This document shows, one piece after another, positions 1-16,602 of a stretch of 64,000 nt of DNA. This DNA is from Vanilla planifolia. Lineage: Eukaryota; Streptophyta; Magnoliopsida; Asparagales; Orchidaceae. The DNA is taken from assembly GCA_023846275.1 (NCBI GenBank), contig CM043871.1:34378578-34442577 (forward strand). The letters are read 5' to 3'. Each line of letters opens with the position of its first letter. Position 1 is the stretch's first letter. The notes under the pieces were generated by a model. It did no database searches. It was not told the origin of the DNA and was given only the letters and a program-made list of their open reading frames with translations. The translations under genes and the position numbers were made by a program.

Positions 1-1332
1 TGTTAACTCAATATATGATATATGAGTGAGGATGGTCTGTGAGTGTTAAACCTATCCTTTTGATAGTATTTTGTGTTATGATATTAATACAACTCTCGTT
101 ATCTATAATAATCTTACAAGGTTAGTCTTAAATCATAATAAATGTACTAAAGATGTTAATTTATTATTAATCATCAAATGATCCTGATGTAATTAAGGTG
201 TGTATCACAATAATTATAGGTGATCTAATATAATAAATATTTTACACTAAAACTTATAATTCTTCTTTAACCTCCTTATCTAGTTATATAACATTTTCTT
301 ACTCAATTTTAATGCTCTTTTCTCTCTTTTTTATGTTTATGTGTAAAGCTCTTTTAGGGCAATTGAGATTATTAGTCTGTTTATGATTATATCTCCTTTA
401 TGTAGTTGATAGATTATAACATAAAGACTAATAAAAATTTAAATAATTCTATGGATAAATCATATAAGATAATAAAATATAAAAATAATATAATATAATA
501 TCTCAACCTAAAATAACATAATAATATTAAAATAATAGATAATCATAAAAAATAAATAATAACATAAGCAATTTTTATAAAATCAATAATCATAAATGAA
601 AAAATGTGAACACATATGTTATTATTTATTTTTTAGTTTCCAACTTCACTTAAATTATGTTTTGTAAGGCATAATTTTTCTTTAGATAATTTTTTTAGAT
701 TTAACAATTAATATCTATATGACCATCACCAATATTTAAACAAATAAAGAATATCCTAACCTTAACTATCAAGCAAAGAGCATTAGTAACTTAATGCACA
801 TCAATATATAAGGATATTCTTACATATCAAAAAAGGTCTTGCAACTTATATGGTATCTTAACCTTAAAAAATAATATTGATAATATATTCAAGAAATATC
901 AATGACTATATTTTATTTATCCTATTATCAAATAATAATGCTAAATATCAATGCATTGGATTATTTTTTTACCTATTTATAGTATATACATACATCCCAT
1001 TATGTAATTATTTTCAAATAATTTTTCTTATTATCATGTAAAATAATACATGTTTAATATCATTAATAAATAATATATGAATAAGATGATAAATACCCAT
1101 GTCATATAAAAATGTCAAAAACCAATAAAGCAATCACAATTGAGACAATTTAAAATCATAAATAAATTTATTCTTATATTTATATCACAATTATTAGATT
1201 TATTTTTTTAAACTATTTGATGGTATTTTACTATTTATATTATCAATTTTACCTTTTTCTTTTATCATACAAATGAATAATTTATATATTTTCAATAATC
1301 TAATATTTTATATTACTATTTTTATGTTTTTT

Positions 1333-1363
<31 letters not shown>

Positions 1364-2450
1364 TGTGTACATATAAAATATTATTTTTCCTTCACTCAAT
1401 CATAAATATATTTTATATAAATATAAATTTATATGTGTATTTATACTATAATTATTTGATTTATTTATTTAGATTGTCTATTGATACTTTACTATCTAGC
1501 TTATCACATTTATTGTCCTCTTTGTTCTACACATAAGCAATTCATTTATTTTTATTAATTTAATATTCTATATTACTTTTTTCATATATCTTTATATATT
1601 TTATTTATTTATAAAAATATATTTTTTGTTTCTTCACTTAAATTTAATTTAGTTTATATATATACATATAACTTGTTATAGTAACTTTAAAAAATTCATT
1701 AATTTTAATTTATGAATAAGTGGTGCTTCTCATTGACTTAGTTTTCATGAAAATATTAATAACAACTGTCCCATTAAGGTTCTAGCTTTAGCATTTGTTA
1801 TTATTCTTTTATTATTTTTTGCTCTCTAAATTTATTGAACTAAAAATTATATATATATATATATAATATTTTTTTAAATATCTGAAATAATAAACTTAAT
1901 GTAATTAGAGTTATCTTAAAGAGATCATTCAAAAATATATTCAAATAAAATTTTTAATTTTATTGGATTGCATGATACATTTTTCAAAATCATAATAAAT
2001 TAATATTTTTTAATAAAAAAAATATCACAATTCAAAAGAATAATCTCATTATATTAAATTATAATCAATAATAACTTTGTTTGTTCTATGTTATGACTTA
2101 TGATGTATTATATATTTAAAAAATTTGAGGTGTTAGCAAGACATATCCATCCCTTTGTTTTTTCCATTAGTCAAAAGTCAAACTCAATGAATCCTAATGT
2201 GTTTGATAAGCTTTTGGGTTTCAACTTTTTTAACTATTTATTATATTTTTTCTTTCAAATAAAGCTTTGCACATTCATAAATGTTTTTTAAAATATTCTT
2301 ATTCACTAAAGTCTTTATTTTAACATCTAAATTAATGTTCTTGGATATACATTATTTTTAATAATAATATTTTTTAAAATGTATTTTTTATTTTTTAAAA
2401 AAATATTTCAAAAATGTAATATCTAAAATTGGGGGTTACATTAGAACAAA
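1..2450. other. AT-rich intergenic DNA
   Basis: No gene can be supported here. The stretch is extremely AT-rich, with short low-complexity tracts including a TTTA-type microsatellite near 1334-1364 and a TA run near 1847-1866. The longest open frames (for example 1273-1536) are made of Phe, Ile, Tyr and Leu codons, as expected from chance translation of A/T-rich DNA. It ends just before the telo-box and transcription start region of the eS21 gene. Confidence 0.7.
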
Positions 2451-2491
2451 TCAATATTTAATATCAAGCCCTTTTTAGTACTTTCCCTACC

Positions 2492-2499
2492 TAGGGTTT
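2492..2499 (-). promoter_or_regulatory. telo-box in RPS21 5' region
   Basis: TAGGGTTT on the + strand (AAACCCTA on the other strand) lies about 100 bases before the first splice donor of the eS21 gene. Telo-boxes are known to be enriched in 5' regions of plant translation-machinery genes. The motif is seen directly; its function here is inferred. Confidence 0.5.
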
Positions 2500-2594
2500 T
2501 CTATACATTGCCGAGCCCTCTCGTTGGCTCTTCTAAGAACGCACCGTCTACTCCGTCCTCGGAAGCGATTTGTGTCGTAGGATTCTTTCTCAAG

Positions 2595-2750
2595 GTAAAT
2601 GCAATTTTAACTCTTCCAATTTCCGTCTCATAGTCTAAATCAGGGTTTCTCTTGTCCATCTTTGTGATTGTTGATTAGAAGATGAATGTTGAAGGCATCC
2701 TTTTTTTTTTTTTTTCGGTTTTTTGTTATGTTTGTTGTTTTGGTGGTTAG
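2595..2750 (+). other. 5' UTR intron of RPS21
   Basis: The donor CAAG/GTAAAT at 2594-2595 and acceptor GGTTAG/GA at 2750-2751 flank an intron with a long T tract. It separates a short leader exon from the exon carrying the start codon. A leader intron of this kind is common in plant ribosomal protein genes. This is an inference from splice consensus; no transcript was available. Confidence 0.6.
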
Positions 2751-2782
2751 GACTGCGCTAAGCTGCCGCGTACTGCTGCAAG

Positions 2783-5700
2783 ATGCAGAACGAAGAGGGT
2801 CAACTTGTTGATTTGTATATCCCCCGGAAATGGTATATTGTTCGGTTGATTGATGTGTTGTCTGGATTTGATGTTATCATCCTTGGCATTTGACATGGAT
2901 TTTTTGTTGTGTTTGATTTTTTTATTTGCAGCTCTGCGACGAACAGGTTGATTACAGCGAAGGATCACGCAGCAGTTCAGATCAACATTGGCCATTTGGA
3001 TGAACATGGTGTTTATACTAGGGATTTCACCACCTTTGCGCTTTCGGGCTTTGTTAGAGCTCAGGTTACTAATTTTTCTTTTGCACTTCAGTGTAATTTT
3101 TCCTTTGCGAAGTTGTTCTAATAACTTCAGCCATTTTGCTTTAGCTGCTCAGCATCATTTACTATCTGCTTCTTTTATATTGATATGCCTTTGTGAGTGC
3201 TTAGGCTGGTAAATTTTTTTGGGTTCTTGCTTGCTTCTCTTTTTCAAAATTGCTTTATCCTTTTTCGAACTCAGAAGTACCAAAAGACCAACAAACGATT
3301 ATCACAATTTGCCTTTTCCCACTTACAAAAATACATCTTTTAAATTCACCTTTTTATTTCTCTGTCTGAGAATGGTCCTTTGATAACAGTCGTTTAAGCA
3401 CTTTTTGGAAGAATTCTTTTTTTATACTCGACTTTTTTTTCTATTAACTTAAATTTAATTCCAAGTTTTCTGTATTGTAAAATCTACAATTATCAGCACT
3501 ATCTAATTGATTTTCGTATTGGTGTGACTTATCTAGCGCTTCAAACTGTTTTTTTCTTCAAAACTGTGTTTGTTTCGGTGCTATATTTAAATCTACAAAT
3601 ACCAGCAACATTAATGTTGTTTTATTGAGCATTTTGGGTATGTTGTTTTATTGGAGATAATTCAGATCACCTTTAGACGTGATGCATTGTTGCATTGATT
3701 ACATGATGCTTTATTGCTTGCTTTTTTTTGTATTTTCACAAGACTGCATACTACTTGCAATTGTCGATTGAACTTCAGTTGTATTATCAAATGACCATAT
3801 TGAGTCCACAGTAACCAACGCCTTTGTCATTTTTCTTGCTTAAATCATGATTATTTTAGTGCATAAGTTCCCTCATATTTTTAAAACAGTATGATAAATT
3901 TATGTGTGAAAAGCACACAATGTCATTTATATTCATAGCTGTGACATCATAAGGGGTCTAAAATAGTTACCAAGATTTTTAAGCAAATTTGGCTGGATTA
4001 TGCTATGTTTGGGTAGTTTTTTTTTTTGCATTGTTTGATCAGGCTAAGAACTTGAAATCTAGATTCTGTCACCACCTTCCAATTAGATAATTTATATATG
4101 CATTTGACAATTTATTTTTCTCAATGAGATGGTTTGATTGGTTTACTGCAATCAGGAATTGGCCATATTTCTCCTCTGTTGCATCAGTCTGCTTCATAAT
4201 TTGATGGTTTTATCTGCTTGGACCTCTTTTGTATTCTTGGGTCTTTTGGGAAGACCCTTTTTTTATTTTTCATGCTTGATTTCTAGCCCATTTTTAATCT
4301 TTTGACAACCAAGAAAGTGTTTATAAACCTAATGATAAGGATCTGTTTTTAGTCCTGTATAACTTTTGAACTTGCTTTGACTTGTGCCTATTGTTTTGGG
4401 TTGTTTCCACTATTTTTTAGGGTGGTTCTTCATTCTTTAGATCTCAGATCTACAAAAATTGTGTCAGGTTGCATTCATGGTTTGTATTTGGTTTCAATAC
4501 TCAATTTCATTATCCTAGCATTTGGTTTTGATGCTTGACTTCGATGCTTTAAAATGACTATTGTGTTAATTGTAGATTTAAAATATTTTTTATGAACTAA
4601 GATTGTTTTTTAATCGTAACCCTTAATTTTAATTTTTTACGGCATAGTGTAGGATTTGCTTACAAAAGAACGAATGATAGGGTTTTGATTTCATATGAAA
4701 CTTTATTAAAAGCTAAACCTTGGTTTTGATGCTTGACTTCGATGCTTTAAAATGACTATTGTGTTAATTGTAGATTTAAAATATTTTTTATGAAGTAACC
4801 CTTAATTTTAATTTTTTACGGCATAGTGTAGGATTTGCTTACAAAAGAACGAATGATAGGTTTTTGATTTCATATGAAACTTTATTAAAAGCTAAACCTT
4901 TTTTACGGGGGAGCGGTGTAGGAAGTGGTAATGGAATCAAGAATTTGATCTGGCCGGATCTCGTTTTTACATGATTCTATGTTGGGTTTGATTTCGAAGT
5001 AGTTTTGAATCTTTGAAATTGAGCGAACTTGGTTTTGTTCTGGGAGTATTAGATAAGTGGGTAGAGCTGACCTTTGCTTTGGGATAGTTATGTTAATAGG
5101 AGCATGACAAAAGCTCAGTTGGCTTCAGTTTAGATCTCAAGGAAAGATGATAATGGTATGTATATGTTTCATAAAGTTTTGGGATAGCTTTTTTTTTTTA
5201 ATATAAAAAGGCTTGTGCACTTATTCAATCGTGAGATCTTTGTCTTGAATAATTATCTACGCAACTCCTGAAGTTTAAATGATATATTAATTTCATTTAA
5301 ATATTTTGAGTTTTACTATTCTGCCATCAAATTAATCTCTCTTCAAGAAAGAATGCTACATTTTTGGACCTATTTTATTCACTAAATTAAAATTTTTTTT
5401 TCTTTGGTCTGTAGGACTATCAAAAATAATGAATTTGGGTGTGAACCACCAAGTCTACTTGAGAACAGTTTGGTTGTGTTGATTTGAACGAACAGGAAAG
5501 TAGTGGTTAAAGTAGATGAAGTTTACTGTTAACGAAGGAAAGTTATTGGAATCTTATCAATGTGATTTGAGGATATCAATGTGGTCATGGTTAGTAGAAT
5601 GATCCTCCCTTGAATTAGGTTGAAAACTTAAAAAATTTAAGTTATGCCCAAAATTACTCATTGAACTTTGGTACAATGCAAGGTTTGTGGTTGTGTAACC

Positions 5701-8700
5701 TAGTTTACATCATAGAACTTCTCTTCCTTTGTCATTATTGGACAAATTCAGTAGAAGGCTCGTTACTTTTGATCTATTATATACTCATTAATATGAGGTA
5801 TGATTATCAATAATACATCATATATGTTTATAATTTTGAATAATGATTGTTAATGTTTGTTATAAACAAAAGTTAAATTCTTCAACAGTGAATTGTAATG
5901 CTTTTTGATAAAATTTGAGCTTGCAAAGGTTTTGAATAGCATGAGCAGGTCATGATGCTCCTCTCAAACCTTTGCACATCTTCTTCCATGGCCATTGTGA
6001 GAGGCACTGTTGGTCGAGGGGCCACCAGGGAGCCCTTCTCTTTTGGCTCAACTGTGGTGAACCAGCTGAGTTTGAGCAGTCTGGCTGTTCCAAAATGTTG
6101 GTTGACAGCTGCCCCTCTTGAAAGAAAGTAATAGCCCATTTTGTCTTCCCTAATTCAGTGGTCCTTCAGCAGTTACTTTGGGCCATGATCCCCTTAGAGT
6201 TATCTGCCAAATGCCCCACCTCACCTGCCTCACCTACACGGGAAAATTAATGCCCAACCATCTCGTTGGTTTCAAGGTGCTTTATGCCAGATTCTACTCA
6301 AAATTTGAAATACTGAAAGGTTTAATGAAGAGCATATGTAGGTGATGGGTGGTCTTAATATGTTGGATGTTTTGGATTTGCTTATGTCAACTTGGTTTGT
6401 TTGATCCCTTTTGAAGTTAGCGTGTAAGAAACTTTGGCAATGTAGTGTGTTGTTTGCTTGGAACTTGTATTTCAAAAAATTGTTTTTGTCAAATTTTGAA
6501 ATGTTGAATTGGTTAATCAAGAGCATGGATAGGTGAAGGTAGTTGTTGTTATTATGTTTGATGATATGTATTTGTTTAGTGATCAGTTTATTTATTTGGT
6601 TCTCTTTTTGCTTACTTGTGATGAGTTTGAGTTCGTGTTGCTTATTTGTCTGCAACTTTAGTTTCAGACAATTGTTTTTAGGTTATGTTTAGGTTTGACG
6701 CTAATATCGATTGAGATCTACCATGATCAAACTTGTTTGCTTAGGTGATTGTTTAGCTTGAGAGGACTTTTTGGCTTATCTAGATTATTCCTAACTAAAG
6801 TTTGGGGATTGAGTGCCTACGTCTGTTATGTACAAAAGGATGACAAACGAATGAAAAACATTACTTCTTATAATGATCATGACCCGCATTTGTTATGTTC
6901 TTGATGTTTGTAGAGGATAGTATAAATATTACTTCTTATAATGATTTTGACCTACATTTGGTATGTTCGTGATGGTTTTAGAACATAGTCTATAAGCAAC
7001 ATAAACTGCATCATACATAATGTAAGTCATGCTTTTCTTACTGCTAATGGTTCATAGTGCACCATGTGCGCTATATTAAGCTCAATATCTTATTAGACTG
7101 TTTATCAGCATGAATTGAAACTTAGTTGTCTTAGTTATCTTCAAACACATGTGCTTGAATAAACTCGTTTCTGAAAGTATCAGAACTCTTTGACACACTT
7201 GTATCACAAGAACAATTAATTTTATGTCACTTGATCTTTTGAAAGAAAAACAATTCACATAAAAGCACTTGTTTCTATTGTCAAATCTGTTATTTAGCAT
7301 CTTGATAGGAATGCTATTGAAGCTTTTGCACAATGCTCTCTCTGTTGAAAAGGGCTTGATTTATCTTATACGAGTGATGTTTATCTTGTAAGAGAAGGAT
7401 GCTTTCTTCTTTAACATCCATGACACTGTTTTCCCTTTTTCTTCCTCCTCTTCTTTGTGAATTGTTGCTTCTATAGAACATCCTATAGAGAACGGTCGAG
7501 GCTGTCATAGCTCCTGGTAGTGGTAAAATTGTGTGTGAGAGCACGAATGTGCGCTATGGGAGATTGGGTTCAAAATGAGGGTTACGGAGTTAGCTACATC
7601 AGGATTATGGAAAAATAGAGGCTCAGTTATGCCATTGGTAAAGCTCAAGCATGAAAAACATTTTCATGAAATCTCAGTGGGTTTAACTGTGATAAATATG
7701 GTTGGAACAATAAAATATAATCTTTAGGGAAGTTCTATTTGCTTGAGGTTTTAAGGGTTTGGGCTTCACCATAGATTTCTTGGGTGTGGTAACACCAAGG
7801 ATATCCAAGTATTTTGAATGTTTGGATGATGTTATGATTATTGATGGAACTTTTCAATTAGATCGGAATGTGAGCTCATATTTTCAGTTAGACTATCAAT
7901 AGCTTGAAGATTTTGATTCTAATCTCTAGAATTAAGGCATAAAACAGTTGAGAAAGAATACGTATTTGCTTCTTGCATCTAACCTGCATGTTTCTCTTGG
8001 TCTATGGTAGTTTGATTCCTTTGGTTGTTTGCTCCTGTATCAACTTTGTTTCTCCATTTAATTTATTTGTCAAGGAAAATTGAACTACATGCCTTTTCAA
8101 GATAAGCTTCAATACTTCCATTTCTCTAATACTACGATATAGAATGCATTGGTTTCATTGGGTGAATCAGATCACCATTGTTTCACATATTCGCAAGCTG
8201 TTTGTTGAATTGACCAAACATGTTTCAAGCTGTGACAAATAGGGTATCAAACCTGGCATTAGTTATTTTGCAAGCATTTTCTCTGATGAAATTGGGATGC
8301 CTTTCTCTCAAGTTTTGCATGCCATATTCAATCGTTTTATGAACAACTTGTGCATCTATTTAAATCTCCTTTTCAGTTCTTAAGGTGAATTGTTCTCGCA
8401 ATTTTATCACGGTTGTTTGTTTTAGATGAAATTACAGAAAATTTGAATGATCTGAGAAAGAAATTAACTTGCGAGTAAATCTTTTCAAACAATCTCGATC
8501 TTACATAAACAATTTATGTAGAGTAAAAAATATATTTAACTCCAAACTATTCAAAACTTACTCTCAATTTTGGTATGCCATATTCAAACAACTTATCAAC
8601 AGCTTGTGCATCTATTTAAAATTACTTCTTCAGTTCTTAGATTGACTTGTTCTCTCAATTTTATCATAGTTGTTTGTTTTAGATGAAATTACAAAAAATT

Positions 8701-9337
8701 TGAATCATCTGAGAAAAAAATTAATTTACGAATAAATCTTTCCAAACAACCTCAAGCTGTTTGTTGAATTGACAAAGCATGTTGAATCTTCATAGGATAT
8801 ATTCAAGCTTGACAAATAGGGTATCAAACCTGTCATTAGCTCGTTTGCAAGCATTTTCTCTCAAGCTTGGCATGGCATATTCAAACATCTTATGAACAAC
8901 TTGTGCATCTATTTAAATCACTTCTTCAGATCATAAATTGAATTGTTCTTGCAATTTCAAAATGGTTGTCTGTTTTAGATGAAATTACAAAAAAATTGAA
9001 TCATCTGAGAAAGAAATTAATTTACGAATAAATCTTTCTTAACAATCTCGATCTTATATGAAGCAATATATGTAGAGTGAAAAATACATTTAACTCCAAA
9101 CTATACAAAAGCATGACATTGATTTAAACTTGTAAAATGAAAATTTACTGCTCAAAACAAACAAGTTAAAGCAAAATTGCTTTTAATGTTCTTTGAATTT
9201 TGAGAATTTTACTGAAACTTTTATGATCAATCCCTGATATCTAACTTCAGTTCTTGATTTTTGTTTTGCAGGGAGATGCAGACAGTGCTCTTGACAGGCT
9301 GTGGCAGAAGAAGAAAGCTGAGATACGCCAGCAGTAG
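2783..9337 (+). CDS. RPS21: 40S ribosomal protein S21 (eS21)
   Basis: Small-subunit ribosomal protein, cytosolic. Three coding exons join in frame: 2783-2832, 2932-3064 and 9272-9337. All introns are GT-AG, and the first splits a Cys codon. The 82-residue product starts [19 protein letters not shown] and ends [13 protein letters not shown], the usual length and both hallmark ends of plant eS21. A 5' UTR exon ends at 2594 and its intron runs 2595-2750, leaving about 32 bases of leader before the ATG. The segment HGVYTRDF differs from the NG(V/I)YTGQF I recall in most plants, so the codons for R and D are worth checking. The last intron is 6.2 kb, unusually long for so small a gene, and is swollen by tandem duplications. 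The final exon encodes 21 residues. The family call is very secure. Confidence 0.95.
4522..4900. repeat. near-identical tandem duplication in RPS21 intron
   Basis: Two head-to-tail copies, 4522-4719 and 4720-4900, match almost base for base. The main difference is a gap of about 18 bases in the second copy. The low divergence suggests a recent event. It contains no coding sequence I recognise. Confidence 0.85.
6295..6680. repeat. diverged tandem duplication in RPS21 intron
   Basis: Two neighbouring stretches (about 6295-6480 and 6485-6680) share phrases in the same order: a 'tcaaattttgaaat' type start, 'aagagcat.....aggtga', and a 'ttgtctgcaactt / ttgcttggaactt' end. Divergence is much higher than in the 4.5 kb duplication, so it is older. 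Confidence 0.5.
8194..9111. repeat. three-unit tandem repeat in RPS21 intron
   Basis: Units lie at about 8194-8560, 8561-8754 (shortened) and 8755-9111. Shared phrases include 'gacaaatagggtatcaaacc' (units 1 and 3), 'cttgtgcatctattt' and 'agatgaaattaca' (all three), and 'ttaactccaaactat' (units 1 and 3). The array ends about 160 bases before the last exon. Confidence 0.85.
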
Positions 9338-12300
9338 TAAGGCTTTAGCCATGGCTTAAGCGAAGGGTTACTTAGTTTATGAACTAAACATTCATCTTTT
9401 TTATCATCTTCGTTTGGGATTTGCTGCTTCAAAAGAACCATGCTCTTCTCTGCTTTATGATCTCTTAGCCACTCATTAACAAGAAATATTATGTTTTTTG
9501 TGACATTATATTAGCCTTTTTTAATTTTTTATTTAGTAAATTTTGGTAGTGGTGTTTTATAATTAAAAATTAATTCAATTAGATGAATTATACAAAACTT
9601 TGGTCAAATTCATCTTAAGTCAACTGGAGCAGTTAATTCAGTGAAGCATGCTGACTTCTGTGTTGGGTGAATTATATGGTTTTATTTTTGTATAATTTAA
9701 TGAATATTTAAATAGTGTTATAAAAAAAATATATATTTTACATTTTTAAAAATTGTGTTTTAAAAACTATTCCAAGTTTTTTTAAAAATTAAATTTGCAA
9801 TTTTGAAAATAAGGATCTTCATTGATTACTTAGTGATCAAGGCATACAAAAAATGTTTTATTTAAAAATATGACCTTTTGAGAGATGATTTTTACATTGA
9901 TTTATATTGAGGGAACTTGTTTAGTGACTGTGATTATTAATATTGTATTTAGATTTTTTTTAATTATTTTTGTTATGAAATTGTATGTTAATATTGCACT
10001 TTACATTCACCTTTAACCAAAAAATAAATAAATAAAAAAATAAAAAAATATTAGCAATCATACTTATAGATGCTTAAATTTATGCAAAGTCAGCTGGAGC
10101 AGTTAATTGAGTTGGGAAAATTATGTTTTGTTTTTGAATAATTTAGGTCATATTTAAATACTGTTATAGAAAATAAATATTTACATTTCAAAAATATTCT
10201 TGTTATATTACCAACTTTAGGAAAATTAAATGTGTTATTTTGAAAATAAGGATTTTCATGAAGTATTTTGAAATTAATACATGCAAAACATTTTGAAATA
10301 TTCATTGTATGTATTTTAAAAGTATTATAATAATAATATATAGTATTTTATTTCAAAATATTATTTTTTCAGAGATGATTTGCACTTTACTTTCCATCTT
10401 ATAACAAAAAATAAATGTGTTTGCATAAATAATTATATAATAATAAAATAAAACGTTTTAACATTTTATAGAAAACAATTAGAATATGCATAATAAATAA
10501 CATATGTTATATTAAAAAATGTTTTAATATGAGTATGTTTTATATCTTGATCTGATTAGAAAAGATCTTTGATACAAATCAATTATTAGAATTAAACTAA
10601 TAAAATTTGTAACATCTTTCTATCTCTACATCATTTATGCTATTAATGAAGAATAATTAAGATTTCACTCATCAATTCTTGAGAATGGTGTTACTTTCCT
10701 TCTTTGTATTTTTTGATGAATTGAAAAGATTTTCATCAAATGAAAATGCAAAGTAGCAAAGAGATAAAGAAGATGATTTTAATGAAGATTAACTTTATGA
10801 AAGTACAAAAGCATTAATGACACTAAAGTCTTTTTAATGCCCTTATGTTAAAAATGTGTAATCATGATGTCCACATGAGAGAATAGATTGTGTAAATTTA
10901 AAATTTGGTTCAATTTAGTTTTAATATTATAACTCATGATAAATATATTAATAAAATTCTTTTGATTTTTTAATACAAATTCTAAATCAAATTTTAATAA
11001 TTTAATTTAGATTGTTCAAAGTCAAATAAATTAATATCTATGATAGAATGTTTTTGTTTTTTCTTAGTTATAAATGGTTTGATAATTTATTCATTAACTT
11101 ATTATTTCTCAAATTCGCTTCTATTTACATGAATCAAAGAAATATACAAAATCAAATTTCAAGAGCTATTTGATTCATGAAACAATTGTATATGGGTTGC
11201 GCTCTCAAAAAACTAATCGTATAAAATGATATGCAGGAAATTTGAATTGCCCGACGCACCTATCGAATAAGCTCTTTTTCATATTTCTTAGTATATCATA
11301 CTAATATGATTTCTGTATCATACAATATGACATGAGTAAATTTACTATGTCCCAGTTTTGAGTTTTCAAAAAGATGTACGAAAAAAATACTGTATAGTAT
11401 GACATGTTATACAAAAAGCTAACTACACTGATTAAGAAGGATCATATAAATAACCGAGAACATTATATTATAATGATTGGAAAAGACTCAAGGTCGTCCC
11501 AATCATTCAACATTAAAATTAATGTTAGCAAATTTATAATAATATTTCGTACAAATTTGAGACAAATCTAGTATTACATGATGGCAATGTATTGAATTGT
11601 ATTTGAGTTCTGATGTTCATCATACCAAAAGATCACCTAGATAGTACTAACACTAATCATGACAATTTCTCTAAGTTAATTATATTTATATAATAATACT
11701 ATTATAATAATACGACAAGCTTCAATTATTTTTCAAATTTAAATGAATACGATATATAGTTAAGCATAGTAAGCCAATGCTTAATAAAATACTTGTTTAT
11801 GGGCATACTAATACAATAATAATGTCATGTTGGTCCAACAAAATTAGTACTTTTAATCATGTCATAGGTATTATACATATTTGATAACTTTATGTTGAAC
11901 GATATAACACTAATATGTGGTTGATTGATCGTACTAAACCTAATGCTTATACCACTAAGCTAGGTCATCTTGATCAAGCTCAAATGATACAATGCAACAG
12001 AACATTCTAGTCGGTCTATAACTTAGGTTATATGAAAGATATTAAAAAAACATAAATTATGTATTAATACAAAGAAAACTTTATACTCATACGATACCTG
12101 AAGACAAATACAAACAAGATTAATACCTTGTATGATGAATATTGCTCACACATCAAATCAATGCAAAGATCACATATGAAAAAAATCATACCTTTAGTTC
12201 GATATTCACTTTTTAATGTTCTTCTTAACTATTAAAAGATTTTAAAACATAATTCTTTATTGATAAATTGCAAAACAATCATGAAAAATATTTTAATGGT

Positions 12301-12962
12301 ATTAAAGATTAAAGAGTTCAAAAAAATTTATAAAATTAAAAAAACTCTACTTATGAAAATTCAGCTTCCTACATTAATTTTGGCCAAATTTTTACATTAA
12401 AAATATAATACTAATAAAATCTTAATAAAATAATTGATTCCATAATACATTAACAAATTTTTACATTAAGAACATAATCAAATTGATCAATTAAACACAA
12501 GCTCTAAAAGATATATTTAACTTTAATAAACATTTAGTAAAATAGCAAACAGTACACACAAACCAAGGTTGAACACATACTTAAACAAAAAATTAAAAAA
12601 GAAAATAAACAAATTTAATTTCTCCAAAAAACTATTAAAAGATTAACCATATTTAAATAACATTAAAAAACCCTTCAAATAAACACCATACAACCCCCAA
12701 AAAGGCAAAACAGTCTCCTTCTTCAAGTATAAACTAATAATAAAAATATTTTTTTTATAGAAATACATTCTATACTTCATGTAACAAAAGCAATAAAAAA
12801 GAAAAAAAAAAGTCAATAAAATTGATTAAAAAAAAAGGTAACTGAAATGAGTGCCTATGGAAATAACAATCATCAGCCAAAATGAACATAAACATCCCAC
12901 AACAGCAACAAAGCTAAGTGTTTCACAGCCAGAAAACAAAGGTGATTTGAAGAAAAGCTCGC
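9338..12962. other. AT-rich intergenic DNA between convergent RPS21 and RPL11
   Basis: No gene is supported. The first part holds a diverged duplication: about 9615-9860 resembles 10088-10290 (shared 'ctggagcagttaatt', 'gaaaataaggat.ttcat'). The remainder is A/T-rich with only short chance open frames. The 3' ends of two oppositely oriented ribosomal protein genes face each other across it. Confidence 0.6.
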
Positions 12963-16524
<3,562 letters not shown>

Positions 16525-16563
16525 GGCGGATCCGGGAAATGAAACGAAGCAGCGGCAACACTG

Positions 16564-16571
16564 AAACCCTA
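16564..16571 (+). promoter_or_regulatory. telo-box in RPL11 5' region
   Basis: AAACCCTA lies 40 bases upstream of the RPL11 start codon (gene on - strand). About 20 bases further upstream, 16589-16599 reads CTTTATTTAAG on the - strand, a possible TATA-like element. Both are direct sequence matches; promoter function is inferred from known plant ribosomal protein promoters. Confidence 0.5.
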
Positions 16572-16602
16572 GAAGGCGGAGGAGGAGCTTAAATAAAGTC
16601 AC

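Noticed and set aside
3065-9271. Possible intronic box C/D snoRNA in RPS21
   Set aside because: Plant ribosomal protein introns can host snoRNAs. Several TGATGA-like hexamers occur, but none has a paired D box with terminal stem that I could confirm.
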